Positions 50,816 through 59,499 of a DNA stretch of 64,000 bases are shown one piece after another. Origin of the DNA: Streptomyces blattellae (GTDB lineage Bacteria > Actinomycetota > Actinomycetes > Streptomycetales > Streptomycetaceae); the NCBI RefSeq assembly GCF_009709555.1, contig NZ_WJBG01000228.1, forward strand, positions 1 through 64,000. Reading direction: 5' to 3'. Positions within the stretch are counted from its first letter, which is position 1. Each line of letters opens with the position of its first letter. The notes beneath the pieces are model-generated. The model worked only from the letters and a program-made list of their open reading frames with translations, searched no databases and was not told the DNA's origin. The translations under genes and the position numbers were made by a program.

Positions 50816-52387
50816 ATGTCCTTTCCACTGCTGACAGCGACGGCGGCGCTTCCCGCGCTCGGGGCGATCGCCACGGCCGCCGTACCGGCCGCCCAGCGCA
50901 ACGCCGCCAAGTGGCTGGCGCTGCTGGTCTCGTTGGCCACCCTCGGGCTGGCCATCACGACGCTGGTGCGCTTCGACCCCGACGGTGACCGCTACCAGCT
51001 CACCGAATCCCACGCCTGGATCGCGGAGTTCGGGGTCCGGTACGAGCTGGGCGTGGACGGCATCGCGGTGGCGCTGATCGCGCTGACCGCCGTGCTGATC
51101 CCGTTCATCATCCTCGCGGGCTGGCACGACGCCGATCCGCTGGAGACCGGAAGCAGGCGCTGGCGGCCGACGCAGGGCTTCTTCGCCCTGATCCTGGCCG
51201 TCGAGGCGATGGTGATCCTCTCCTTCGAGGCCACCGACGTCTTCCTGTTCTACATCTTCTTCGAAGCCATGCTGATCCCGATGTACTTCCTCATCGGCGG
51301 CTTCGGCGACCGTGCCCACGAGCACGGCGAGAAGGTGGCGTCGACGCAACGGTCGTACGCGGCCGTGAAGTTCCTGCTCTACAACCTGGTCGGCGGTCTG
51401 ATCATGCTGGCCGCCGTGATCGGCCTGTATGTGGTCGCCGGGAACTTCTCGCTCCAGGAGATCGCCGAGGCGCGGGCCAACGGCTCGCTCGACATGGCGA
51501 CCAACACCGAGCGCTGGCTGTTCCTGGGCTTTTTCTTCGCGTTCGCGGTGAAGGCGCCGCTGTGGCCCCTGCACACCTGGCTGCCCAACGCGATGGGGGA
51601 GGCCACCGCTCCGGTCGCCGTCCTCATCACCGCGGTCGTCGACAAGGTGGGCACCTTCGCGATGCTCCGCTTCTGCCTCCAGCTGTTCCCGGAGGCGTCG
51701 AAGTGGGCGACGCCCGTCATCCTCGTACTGGCGCTGATCAGCATCATCTACGGGGCGCTGCTCGCCGTCGGGCAGCGGGACATCAAGCGGCTGGTGGCGT
51801 ACGCGTCGATCTCGCACTTCGGGTTCATCATCATGGGCATCTTCGCGATGACCAGCCAGGGCCAGTCGGGCGCGACGCTGTACATGGTCAACCACGGGAT
51901 CTCGACGGCCGCGTTGATGCTGGTGGCCGGTTTCCTGATCTCGCGGCGCGGCTCGCGGCTCATCGCGGACTACGGCGGCGTGCAGAAGGTCGCTCCGGTG
52001 CTCGCCGGCACGTTCCTGATCGGCGGCCTGGCGACCTTGTCGCTGCCCGGGCTGGCGCCTTTCGTGAGTGAATTCCTGGTCCTGGTCGGCACGTTCGCGC
52101 GCTACCCCGTCGTCGGGATCATCGCCACGTTCGGCATCGTGCTCGCCGCGCTCTACACCCTGGTCCTCTATCAGAGGACGATGACCGGCCCGGTGAAGGC
52201 GGAGGTCGCGGCGATGCCCGATCTCCGGGTGCGTGAACTCGTGGTCGTGGCCCCGCTGGTCGCGTTGCTGATCTTCCTGGGCGTCTACCCGAAGCCCGTC
52301 ACGGACATCGTCAACCCGGCGGTCAAGCAGACCATGTCCGACGTAGAGAAGAAGGACCCCCAGCCCGAGGTGGAGGCGGCCAAGTGA
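50816..52387 (+). CDS. nuoM: NADH-quinone oxidoreductase subunit M
   Basis: 523 residues, 14-helix antiporter-like pump subunit. The conserved lysine/glutamate path is in FYIFFEAMLIPMYFLIGGFG, FAVKAPLWPLHTWLPNAMGEATAPVAVLITAVVDKVG, and RLVAYASISHFGFIIMGIFA. Begins ATG 5 nt after the nuoL stop; GTGA overlap with nuoN. Confidence 0.95.
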   Translation: MSFPLLTATAALPALGAIATAAVPAAQRNAAKWLALLVSLATLGLAITTLVRFDPDGDRYQLTESHAWIAEFGVRYELGVDGIAVALIALTAVLIPFIILAGWHDADPLETGSRRWRPTQGFFALILAVEAMVILSFEATDVFLFYIFFEAMLIPMYFLIGGFGDRAHEHGEKVASTQRSYAAVKFLLYNLVGGLIMLAAVIGLYVVAGNFSLQEIAEARANGSLDMATNTERWLFLGFFFAFAVKAPLWPLHTWLPNAMGEATAPVAVLITAVVDKVGTFAMLRFCLQLFPEASKWATPVILVLALISIIYGALLAVGQRDIKRLVAYASISHFGFIIMGIFAMTSQGQSGATLYMVNHGISTAALMLVAGFLISRRGSRLIADYGGVQKVAPVLAGTFLIGGLATLSLPGLAPFVSEFLVLVGTFARYPVVGIIATFGIVLAALYTLVLYQRTMTGPVKAEVAAMPDLRVRELVVVAPLVALLIFLGVYPKPVTDIVNPAVKQTMSDVEKKDPQPEVEAAK

Positions 52388-54033
52388 GCGCACCAGTCGT
52401 CCACAGCCTGTGGACAACCGCGGCCGAACCGATCTCGCAGATCGAGTCGCCGAAGATCGAATACGGACAGTTGTCGCCCACCTTGATCGTCGTCGGCGCG
52501 GCGGTGGTCGGGGTGCTGGTCGAAGCGCTCGTGCCGCGCAAGTCCCGATACTACGTACAGGTGTTCGTCTCCGTCGTGGCGCTTGTCGCCGCCTTCGCGG
52601 CGGTCATCGCGCTCGCGGCGGACGGATACGGCACGACCCGCGCGGGCATCGCGGCGATGGGCGCCATCGCGGTCGACGGGCCGGCGCTGTTCCTGCAGGG
52701 CACGATCCTGCTCGCCGGTCTGGTGGGTCTGTTCACCTTCGCCGAACGGCGCCTTGACCCGGCGGCGCACGGCAACCGGGTCGACTCGTTCGCCGCGCAG
52801 GCCGCGTCGGTGCCGGGCAGCGACAGTGAAAAAGCCGCGGTCAAGGCTGGGTTCACCACCACCGAGGTGTTCCCGCTGCTGCTGTTCGCGATCGCGGGCA
52901 TGCTGGTCTTCCCGGCGGCCAACGACCTGCTGACGCTGTTCATCGCCCTGGAAGTCTTCTCTCTCCCGCTGTACCTCCTGTGCGCGCTCGCCCGCCGCAA
53001 GCGGCTGATGTCGCAGGAGGCCGCGGTCAAGTACTTCCTGCTCGGCGCGTTCGCCTCCGCGTTCACGCTGTTCGGCATCGCGCTGCTGTACGGCTACGCG
53101 GGCTCGGTGTCGTACGCGACGATCGCGCAGGTCGTCGACGGCACGGTCACGAACGTCACCCCGGCGCTCGCGGACACCATGGGCAACGACGCGCTGCTGC
53201 TCATCGGCGCGGCGATGCTGGTGATGGGTCTGCTGTTCAAGGTGGGCGCGGTCCCGTTCCACATGTGGACGCCGGACGTGTACCAGGGCGCACCGACGCC
53301 GGTCACCGGATTCATGGCGGCGGCGACCAAGGTGGCCGCGTTCGGCGCGCTGCTCAGGATCCTGTACGTGGTGCTGCCCGGTCTGCGCTGGGACTGGCGG
53401 CCGGTCATGTGGGCGGTCGCGATCGTCACCATGCTCGGCGGTGCGATCGTCGCGATCACGCAGACCGACATCAAGCGGCTGCTGGCGTACTCGTCGATCG
53501 CGCACGCGGGCTTCATCCTCGCGGGTGCCATCGCGACCACGCCGGACGGGGTGTCGTCCGTCCTCTTCTATCTGGCCGCCTACTCGTTCGTGACGATCGG
53601 CGCGTTCGCGGTGGTCACGCTCGTACGGGACGCCGGCGGTGAGGCGACGCACCTGTCCAAGTGGGCCGGTCTCGGGCGCCGTTCGCCGCTGGTGGCGGCC
53701 GTGTTCGCGGTGTTCCTGCTGGCTTTCGCGGGCATTCCGCTGACCTCCGGTTTCGCCGGGAAGTTCGCCGTGTTCAAGGCGGCGGCGGAGGGTGGCGCGG
53801 GTCCGCTGGTCGTGGTCGGCGTGATCTCGTCGGCGATCGCCGCGTTCTTCTACATCCGCGTCATCGTGCTGATGTTCTTCAGCGAACCCCGGCCCGAGGG
53901 CCCGACGGTCGCCGTGCCGTCCGCGCTGACGACGACGGCCATCGGCGTGGGCGTGGCGGTCACGCTGGTGCTCGGTGTGGCACCGCAGTACTTCCTGGAC
54001 CTGGCCAGCCAGTCGGGAGTGTTCGTGCGCTGA
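52384..54033 (+). CDS. nuoN: NADH-quinone oxidoreductase subunit N
   Basis: 549 residues, 14 helices; third antiporter-like subunit, completing nuoA-N. Features: LLTLFIALEVFSLPLYLLCAL, VGAVPFHMWTPDVYQGAPTPVTGFMAAATKVAAF, and RLLAYSSIAHAGFILAGAIA. GTG start. The operon ends here with a clear hairpin at 54052-54086. All fourteen subunits are present and complete, so the machine should be functional. Confidence 0.95.
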   Translation: MSAPVVHSLWTTAAEPISQIESPKIEYGQLSPTLIVVGAAVVGVLVEALVPRKSRYYVQVFVSVVALVAAFAAVIALAADGYGTTRAGIAAMGAIAVDGPALFLQGTILLAGLVGLFTFAERRLDPAAHGNRVDSFAAQAASVPGSDSEKAAVKAGFTTTEVFPLLLFAIAGMLVFPAANDLLTLFIALEVFSLPLYLLCALARRKRLMSQEAAVKYFLLGAFASAFTLFGIALLYGYAGSVSYATIAQVVDGTVTNVTPALADTMGNDALLLIGAAMLVMGLLFKVGAVPFHMWTPDVYQGAPTPVTGFMAAATKVAAFGALLRILYVVLPGLRWDWRPVMWAVAIVTMLGGAIVAITQTDIKRLLAYSSIAHAGFILAGAIATTPDGVSSVLFYLAAYSFVTIGAFAVVTLVRDAGGEATHLSKWAGLGRRSPLVAAVFAVFLLAFAGIPLTSGFAGKFAVFKAAAEGGAGPLVVVGVISSAIAAFFYIRVIVLMFFSEPRPEGPTVAVPSALTTTAIGVGVAVTLVLGVAPQYFLDLASQSGVFVR

Positions 54034-54051
54034 ACCGATCCGGACGTACGG

Positions 54052-54086
54052 CCGCCCGGCACCCCTTGCTCTGGGGTGCCGGGCGG
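54052..54086 (+). terminator. nuo operon terminator hairpin
   Basis: CCGCCCGGCACCCC (54052-54065) pairs with GGGGTGCCGGGCGG (54073-54086), a perfect 14-bp stem with a 7-nt loop, 19 nt after the nuoN stop. Confidence 0.85.
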
Positions 54087-54213
54087 CGGTGCGTGAGGGG
54101 CTGCTGTTCCGTGGGTCGCGGGGCGGACGGAGCCTGTGGATAACTCCGGCACTGTCAGAGCGGGCCCCTATCGTGGAGGCAGTGGTCGAGGTACGGCGTA
54201 CGGGGGCACAGCG

Positions 54214-56217
54214 ATGGGTGGGACGGGCGGGATCGGTGGCATGACAGCGGTAGCCGAGAGCGAGGCTCTGGCCACGCTCCACAGGGTCTTCGGATACGAC
54301 AGTTTCCGCGGCGAGCAGGAAGCGGTCATCGAGCATGTCGTGGCCGGCGAGGACGCCGTCGTGCTCATGCCGACCGGGGGCGGCAAGTCACTGTGCTACC
54401 AGATCCCGTCCCTGGTCAGACCCGGTACGGGCGTGGTCGTCTCGCCACTCATCGCGCTGATGCAGGACCAGGCGGACGCGCTGCGGGCGCTCGGTGCGCG
54501 CGCCGGGTTCATGAACTCCACGCAGGACTTCGACGAGCGCCGGGTGGTGGAGGCGGAATTCCTGGCGGGCGAGCTGGACCTGCTGTATCTGGCGCCGGAG
54601 CGGCTGCGGCTGGATACCACCCTCGACCTGCTCTCGCGCGGCAAGATCGCCGTCTTCGCGATCGACGAGGCGCACTGCGTGTCCCAGTGGGGCCACGACT
54701 TCCGCCCCGACTATCTGGCCCTCTCCCTGCTCGGCGAGCGCTGGCCGGACGTCCCGCGGATCGCGCTCACGGCTACGGCCACGCACGCGACCCACCAGGA
54801 GATCACCCAGCGGCTGAAGATGCCGACGGCCCGCCACTTCGTGGCGAGCTTCGACCGGCCCAACATCCAGTACCGGATCGTGCCGAAGGCCGACCCCAAG
54901 AAGCAGCTGCTGAGCTTCCTGCGTGAGGAGCACGCGGGCGACGCGGGCATCGTCTACTGCCTGTCGCGCAAGTCGGTGGAGTCGACGGCCGAGTTCCTCA
55001 GCCGCAACGGCATCGAGGCGGTGCCGTACCACGCCGGTCTGGACGCGGGCACGCGCGCGGCGCACCAGTCCCGGTTCCTGCGGGAGGACGGTCTGGTCGT
55101 GGTGGCGACCATCGCCTTCGGCATGGGGATCGACAAGCCGGACGTACGGTTCGTCGCGCACCTGGATCTGCCGAAGTCGGTGGAGGGGTACTACCAGGAG
55201 ACAGGGCGTGCGGGCCGGGACGGTCTGCCCTCCACCGCCTGGATGGCGTACGGGCTCAACGACGTCATACAGCAGCGCAAGCTGATCCAGTCCGGCGAGG
55301 GGGACGAGGCGTTCCGGCGGAGGGCCGCCGCCCACCTGGACTCGATGCTGGCGCTGTGCGAGACGGCTCAGTGCCGCCGGGGCCAGCTGCTCGCCTACTT
55401 CGGTCAGGATCCCGATCCGGCGGGCTGCGGCAACTGCGACACCTGCCTGACCCCGCCGGAGACGTGGGACGGCACCGTCGCCGCCCAGAAGGTGCTGTCG
55501 ACGGTGGTGCGGCTGCAGCGGGAGCGGGGGCAGAAGTTCGGCGCGGTCCAGATCGTGGACATCCTGCTGGGCAAGCGCACCGGCAAGGTGATCCAGTTCG
55601 ACCACGACCAGCTCTCCGTGTTCGGTATTGGCGAGGAGCTGTCCGAGGCCGAATGGCGGGGCGTCGTACGGCAGTTGCTGGCGCAGGGGCTGCTCGCGGT
55701 CGAGGGGGAGTACGGCACGCTGGTACTGACCGAGGCGAGCGGGGCGGTGCTGCGGCGGGAGCGGGAGGTGCCGCTGCGCAAGGAGCCGAAGAAGCCGGCG
55801 CCCGCGCGTACGACGTCCTCCTCGTCCGGCCGCGGCGACCGCAAGCCCAAGGCGGCCGTGGCCGAACTGCCCGAGTCGCTGCTCCCCGCCTTCGAAGCGC
55901 TGCGCGCGTGGCGTGCCGAGCAGGCCCGTGAGCAGGGCGTCCCGGCGTATGTGATCTTCCATGACGCCACGCTCCGGGAGATCGTCACGGTGTGGCCCAC
56001 ATCGGTGCGAGGGCTCGGCGGCATCAGCGGGGTCGGCGAGAAGAAGCTCACGACGTACGGGGAAGGTGTCATCGCGGTACTGGCCGCGCTGGAGGGCGGC
56101 GGACCCGGCTTGGAGGGCGGGGCGCCCGGCACCGCTCCCGTGGTCGCCGGGGCGACGGGAGACGACGACCAATGGCCCGAGATGGACGCGGAGCCGGAGC
56201 CGGACGGCTGGATGTAG
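54214..56217 (+). CDS. recQ: ATP-dependent DNA helicase RecQ
   Basis: 667 residues. Helicase motifs: Walker A LMPTGGGKSLCYQIPSL, DEAH box IDEAHCVSQWGHDFRPDY, motif VI ETGRAGRDGLPS. Then the RecQ zinc-binding cysteines CETAQCRRGQ...CGNCDTC, a winged helix, a charged linker (KKPAPARTTSSSSG), and an HRDC domain near residues 560-640 (LLPAFEALRAWRAEQAREQGVPAYVIF). Unwinds 3'-5' for recombination repair. The start is uncertain: ATG 54214 chosen, with GTG 54136 and ATG 54241 as alternatives. Confidence 0.93.
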   Translation: MGGTGGIGGMTAVAESEALATLHRVFGYDSFRGEQEAVIEHVVAGEDAVVLMPTGGGKSLCYQIPSLVRPGTGVVVSPLIALMQDQADALRALGARAGFMNSTQDFDERRVVEAEFLAGELDLLYLAPERLRLDTTLDLLSRGKIAVFAIDEAHCVSQWGHDFRPDYLALSLLGERWPDVPRIALTATATHATHQEITQRLKMPTARHFVASFDRPNIQYRIVPKADPKKQLLSFLREEHAGDAGIVYCLSRKSVESTAEFLSRNGIEAVPYHAGLDAGTRAAHQSRFLREDGLVVVATIAFGMGIDKPDVRFVAHLDLPKSVEGYYQETGRAGRDGLPSTAWMAYGLNDVIQQRKLIQSGEGDEAFRRRAAAHLDSMLALCETAQCRRGQLLAYFGQDPDPAGCGNCDTCLTPPETWDGTVAAQKVLSTVVRLQRERGQKFGAVQIVDILLGKRTGKVIQFDHDQLSVFGIGEELSEAEWRGVVRQLLAQGLLAVEGEYGTLVLTEASGAVLRREREVPLRKEPKKPAPARTTSSSSGRGDRKPKAAVAELPESLLPAFEALRAWRAEQAREQGVPAYVIFHDATLREIVTVWPTSVRGLGGISGVGEKKLTTYGEGVIAVLAALEGGGPGLEGGAPGTAPVVAGATGDDDQWPEMDAEPEPDGWM

Positions 56218-56664
56218 CGGTCTTGCCGTTGGCTCCCGGCGGGGCCTTGCCGTGGGCTGTCAGCGGGCCTTGCTGTCGGCGCCCAGTGGTCGGTCGGCGA
56301 GTCCACGTCGTGGGAGCCGGCGACCGTGCGGGGCGTCTGCGACACGGCGGGGGCGTCACATGGTTGCCGGGTGGCGCTATGTGGTGCCACTCCGGTGCCA
56401 TCGCTTGCTCCAGAAGCGCATTGGCGTGCATGGCGCCACGATCGTTCAGGGATCGGAGGCGGCGGCACCGACCGCTCCGCGTACATCGCCTGCCTCGTCG
56501 TACATCGCCTGCCTCGTCCCGGGCATCCTGCTGATGACCCTCGGCTCGCGATCGCCTGGTGCCTCGCCCTCACCGCACTCGGCTACTTCTGGGCCAAGCC
56601 GGCTTTCAACCGCGACCCGAAGCAGCGGACTCGAAGCAGCGGCGGCACCCGTCTGCTCCGGCCC
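56218..56664 (+). pseudogene. intergenic stretch with a frameshifted small membrane protein
   Basis: Most of it holds nothing recognisable, but about 56478-56640 encodes membrane-like pieces in two frames: AYIACLVPGILLMTLG, then LAIAWCLALTALGYFWAKPAFNRDP. A 19-bp exact tandem duplication (56481-56499 and 56500-56518) breaks the first part, and a 1-nt shift separates the second. I read this as the remains of a small two-helix protein gene. Its identity is unknown. Confidence 0.45.
56481..56518. repeat. exact 19-bp tandem duplication
   Basis: GTACATCGCCTGCCTCGTC occurs twice head to tail (56481-56499, 56500-56518). As 19 is not a multiple of three, the duplication shifts the reading frame of the small broken gene it lies in. 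Confidence 0.95.
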
Positions 56665-57606
56665 TTACGCCAACGCCGTCAGCCCCGGGCCGAAAAGGAT
56701 CAGCAGCGGCACCAACGGCACCAACGCGGCCGTCGCCGTCGCGATGATCCTGCGGGGGCGGCCCAGTCGCGGGCGGGGCTCCAGGAGACGGTTCACGCGT
56801 TCGCCCAGCAGGCGGTGGCTGGATGCGCAGGAGAGGACGCCCCGGTGCTGGTTGAGCTCGATCAACGCCAGCGCGGTGGTCAGGTGGCCGCACCGCCGGG
56901 ACGCCGTGTCGTCGGCGGCGAGTTCGACCAGGCGGTGGGTCTGGTCGCAGAAGTGGGCGAAGAGCGGGATGCGGGGGAATCCGGTGGCGAGGGCCGTGGA
57001 CAGGTGCAGCAGCCAGTCGTGGTGGGCGCGGGCGTGGTCGCGTTCGTGGGCGAGGACGGCGTCGAGCTGGTGGTCGGTCAGCCGGTGCAGGGCGCCGGTG
57101 GTGACGACCAGTTGGGGCGGGTTGCCGGGCATCCACCAGGCGTCGGGGTACTCGTCCTCAAGGACCAGGAGCGGGCCGCGCGTGGCGGCCCCCAGTCCGG
57201 CCGGCAACTCGGGGGCGCGTTCGCGCAGGTGCGCCCGGGTCTGGCCGCGGCGCCTGCGGGCCTCGACCAGTTCGCGGGCGAGCATCGCCGTCGTCCAGGC
57301 GGCCCCGCACGCCAGCAGCAGGGTGAGGGCGGCGGCCCAGGCCGGGGCCGTGGACAGGTCGTACGCGGCGGCCACCGAGGGCGGCGCGGGGGCGAAGACC
57401 CGGTCGCGGACGGTGTGGAAGACGGCGGCCGTGCCCAGTACGAGCGCCGTCAGACAGCACAGCAGCACCGTGGCGACCAGGCACTGCCACGCCCACAGCC
57501 CGATCACGGGTTCCCGTTCCGGCCACACCGCCCGGGTGAGCGCACGCGGGACCGGCACGGCGGCCGTGAGGGCGACGACGCTCAGCAGGAGAAGGCAGAC
57601 GGTCAT
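56665..57606 (-). CDS. M56/M48-type membrane metallopeptidase (BlaR1-like)
   Basis: 313 residues from ATG at 57606 (MTVCLLLLSVV). Three or four membrane helices surround a zinc-peptidase core: LDAVLAHERDHARAHHDWLLHLSTAL with the HExxH motif (HERDH) and the downstream LVELAADDTASRRCG, whose glutamate (in VELAAD) is the third ligand. BlaR1-like proteins usually sit directly after a BlaI/CopY repressor gene; none is present upstream. Role unknown. Confidence 0.85.
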   Translation of the reverse strand: MTVCLLLLSVVALTAAVPVPRALTRAVWPEREPVIGLWAWQCLVATVLLCCLTALVLGTAAVFHTVRDRVFAPAPPSVAAAYDLSTAPAWAAALTLLLACGAAWTTAMLARELVEARRRRGQTRAHLRERAPELPAGLGAATRGPLLVLEDEYPDAWWMPGNPPQLVVTTGALHRLTDHQLDAVLAHERDHARAHHDWLLHLSTALATGFPRIPLFAHFCDQTHRLVELAADDTASRRCGHLTTALALIELNQHRGVLSCASSHRLLGERVNRLLEPRPRLGRPRRIIATATAALVPLVPLLILFGPGLTALA

Positions 57607-57961
57607 GCCAGGGTCTCCGGATCCTGGTCGGGGAGGGCTTCGCTTCGGGCGGGGGACGCGGCTGCTGGGCATCCCGCCCGCCGTAAGTATGACGGCGATG
57701 GCCGCCCGCGTCATGGGACAAGCACCACCCGATCCCGACATCAGCTTCCCGTGTCGGCCTTCCCGAGCCCGGCCCTCGGTCAGCCCTCCCCGCGTCGGCC
57801 TTCCTGAGCCAGCCGCATCCACCTCAGCCCTACGGCGTCCCCCTACGGCGTCCCCCTACGGCGTCCCCCTACGGCGTCCCCCTACGGCGCCCCCCTACGG
57901 CGCCCCCCTACGGCGCCTCCCTGCGTGGCCCCCCTCAGCCGGCCCCGCCTCATCGCCCCCC
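57607..57961. other. intergenic region between the M56 gene and fahA
   Basis: No gene. Contains a seven-unit 13-bp tandem array (57828-57918). The rest is C-rich low-complexity sequence. Confidence 0.7.
57828..57918. repeat. 13-bp tandem repeat, seven units
   Basis: CCCTACGGCGTCC four times (57828-57879), then CCCTACGGCGCCC twice and CCCTACGGCGCCT once to 57918. It lies 44 nt beyond the fahA stop on the minus strand. A pure slippage-type microsatellite. Confidence 0.95.
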
Positions 57962-59182
57962 TCAGCCCCTCGCCACAACCCTCCCCCCAACCTCCCCCAA
58001 CCCGACCCGTGCCCCGTCCGCGCCCGGTGCCCAAGCCGACAGCGTCACCGTGTCCCCGTCCTCCAGGAACGTCCGCTTGCCGTCGGGGAGTTCGAGAGGG
58101 TCGCGGCCGTTCCAGGTCAGTTCCAGGAGGGAGCCGCGTTGGTGTTCGGCCGGGCCGCTGACCGTGCCGGAGCCGTAGAGGTCGCCGGTGCGCAGGGAGG
58201 CGCCGTTGACGGTCATGTGGGCCAGTTGCTGGGCGGCCGTCCAGTACATGGTGGAGAAGGGGGGCTCGGAGATCACATGGCCGTTGACGGCGACCGAGAT
58301 ACGCAGGTCGTAGCCGCCGGGCTCCGCGTCGGGCGCGGTGTCGTCCAGATACGGCAGCAGCGCATGGGTCCGCTCCGGCGGCGCCACCCGCGCCTCCTCC
58401 AGCGCGTCCAGCGGTGTGATCCACGCCGACACCGACGTGGCGAAGGACTTGCCGAGGAACGGGCCGAGGGGGACGTACTCCCAGGCCTGGATGTCGCGTG
58501 CGGACCAGTCGTTGAGGAGGCAGAGGCCGAAGACGTGGTCCCGGAAGTCGCCGAGCGCCACCGGTCGGCCCATCGGCGACGGCACGCCCACCACGAAGCC
58601 GACCTCCGCCTCGATGTCCAGGCGGACGGAGGGGCCGAAGACGGGCGCGGGGTCGGCGGGGGACTTGCGCTGCCCGGACGGTCGTACGACATCCGTGCCC
58701 GACACGACCACCGTGCCGGAGCGGCCGTGGTAGCCGATCGGCAGATGCTTCCAGTTGGGGGTCAGGGAGTCGGGGGAGTCTGGGCGGAAGATTCGGCCGA
58801 CGTTCCGGGCGTGGTTCTCGGAGGCGTAGAAGTCGACGTAGTCCGCGACCTCGAAGGGGAGGTGCAGGGTCACCGAGGACAGGGGGTGGAACAGCGGCTC
58901 GACGGTCCCCCGGTGGGACGGCACCGTCAGCCATGCGGTCAGCGCGCGCCGTACGTCCGACCAGGCGGTGCGGCCCGCGGCCAGCAGCGGGCCGAGGGTC
59001 GGACGGGCGAGCAGGGGGGCGTACGGCGAGCCGAGCGCGTGCGCCGCCGCGCCCGCGTCGAGGACGTGGTCGCCGAGTCGGACCCCGACCCTCCGCTCGG
59101 TGGTACCGGCGGGGGAGAAGACACCGTACGGAAGGTTGTGCGGGCCGAAGGGGTCACCCTCGGGGACATCGAAGGGGGGCAT
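57962..59182 (-). CDS. fahA: fumarylacetoacetase
   Basis: 406 residues, the usual length. Last step of tyrosine and homogentisate catabolism: fumarylacetoacetate to fumarate and acetoacetate. Motifs: N-terminal FGPHNLPYGVFSPAG, VDFYASENHARNVGRIFR, PIGYHGRSGTVVVSGT, metal ligands in RLDIEAEVGFVVG, and NDWSARDIQAWEYVPLGPFLGKSFATSVSAW. ATG at 59182 has GGGGGG-type purines before it. No other catabolic gene lies alongside. Confidence 0.93.
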   Translation of the reverse strand: MPPFDVPEGDPFGPHNLPYGVFSPAGTTERRVGVRLGDHVLDAGAAAHALGSPYAPLLARPTLGPLLAAGRTAWSDVRRALTAWLTVPSHRGTVEPLFHPLSSVTLHLPFEVADYVDFYASENHARNVGRIFRPDSPDSLTPNWKHLPIGYHGRSGTVVVSGTDVVRPSGQRKSPADPAPVFGPSVRLDIEAEVGFVVGVPSPMGRPVALGDFRDHVFGLCLLNDWSARDIQAWEYVPLGPFLGKSFATSVSAWITPLDALEEARVAPPERTHALLPYLDDTAPDAEPGGYDLRISVAVNGHVISEPPFSTMYWTAAQQLAHMTVNGASLRTGDLYGSGTVSGPAEHQRGSLLELTWNGRDPLELPDGKRTFLEDGDTVTLSAWAPGADGARVGLGEVGGRVVARG

Positions 59183-59499
59183 GGGTGCTGCCTCGCTTTC
59201 GTGCGGTCCGTATGACAGTCCTGTCGGTCATGACGGGTCCGTCGGTCATGACAGGAGTGTCGGCCATGACAGGTGTGTCATGTGGTCGCGGCACACGTTA
59301 CGGCGGCTGTGGCCTGTCGGTGGTGTCCCCGGTAAGGAGGCGCCACGGCGTCAGCGCAATCACGGTGTAAGCGCAACCACGGTGTCAGCGATCACGGGCG
59401 TCCCGGGGGAGTGAAACGGGGGCTCTCCGGCCGAAGTCCCCGTAGGAGGCGTCCTGTTCGCGTCGAGTCGGTCCGGCTTTCTGTCCGTATTCTCTGATC
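59183..59499. other. divergent intergenic region with two short repeat arrays
   Basis: No gene. An 18-bp array with GTCGGTCATGACGGGTCC-type units covers 59223-59276, three units that contain the palindrome GTCATGAC. A second, 17-bp array (CACGGTGTAAGCGCAAC type) covers about 59344-59393. Either could hold regulator sites for fahA, or be slippage products. Confidence 0.65.

Noticed and set aside
55404..56573. 389-codon minus-strand frame opposite the end of recQ
   Set aside because: Serine/arginine/proline-rich composition without motifs; recQ, including its HRDC domain, occupies the other strand.
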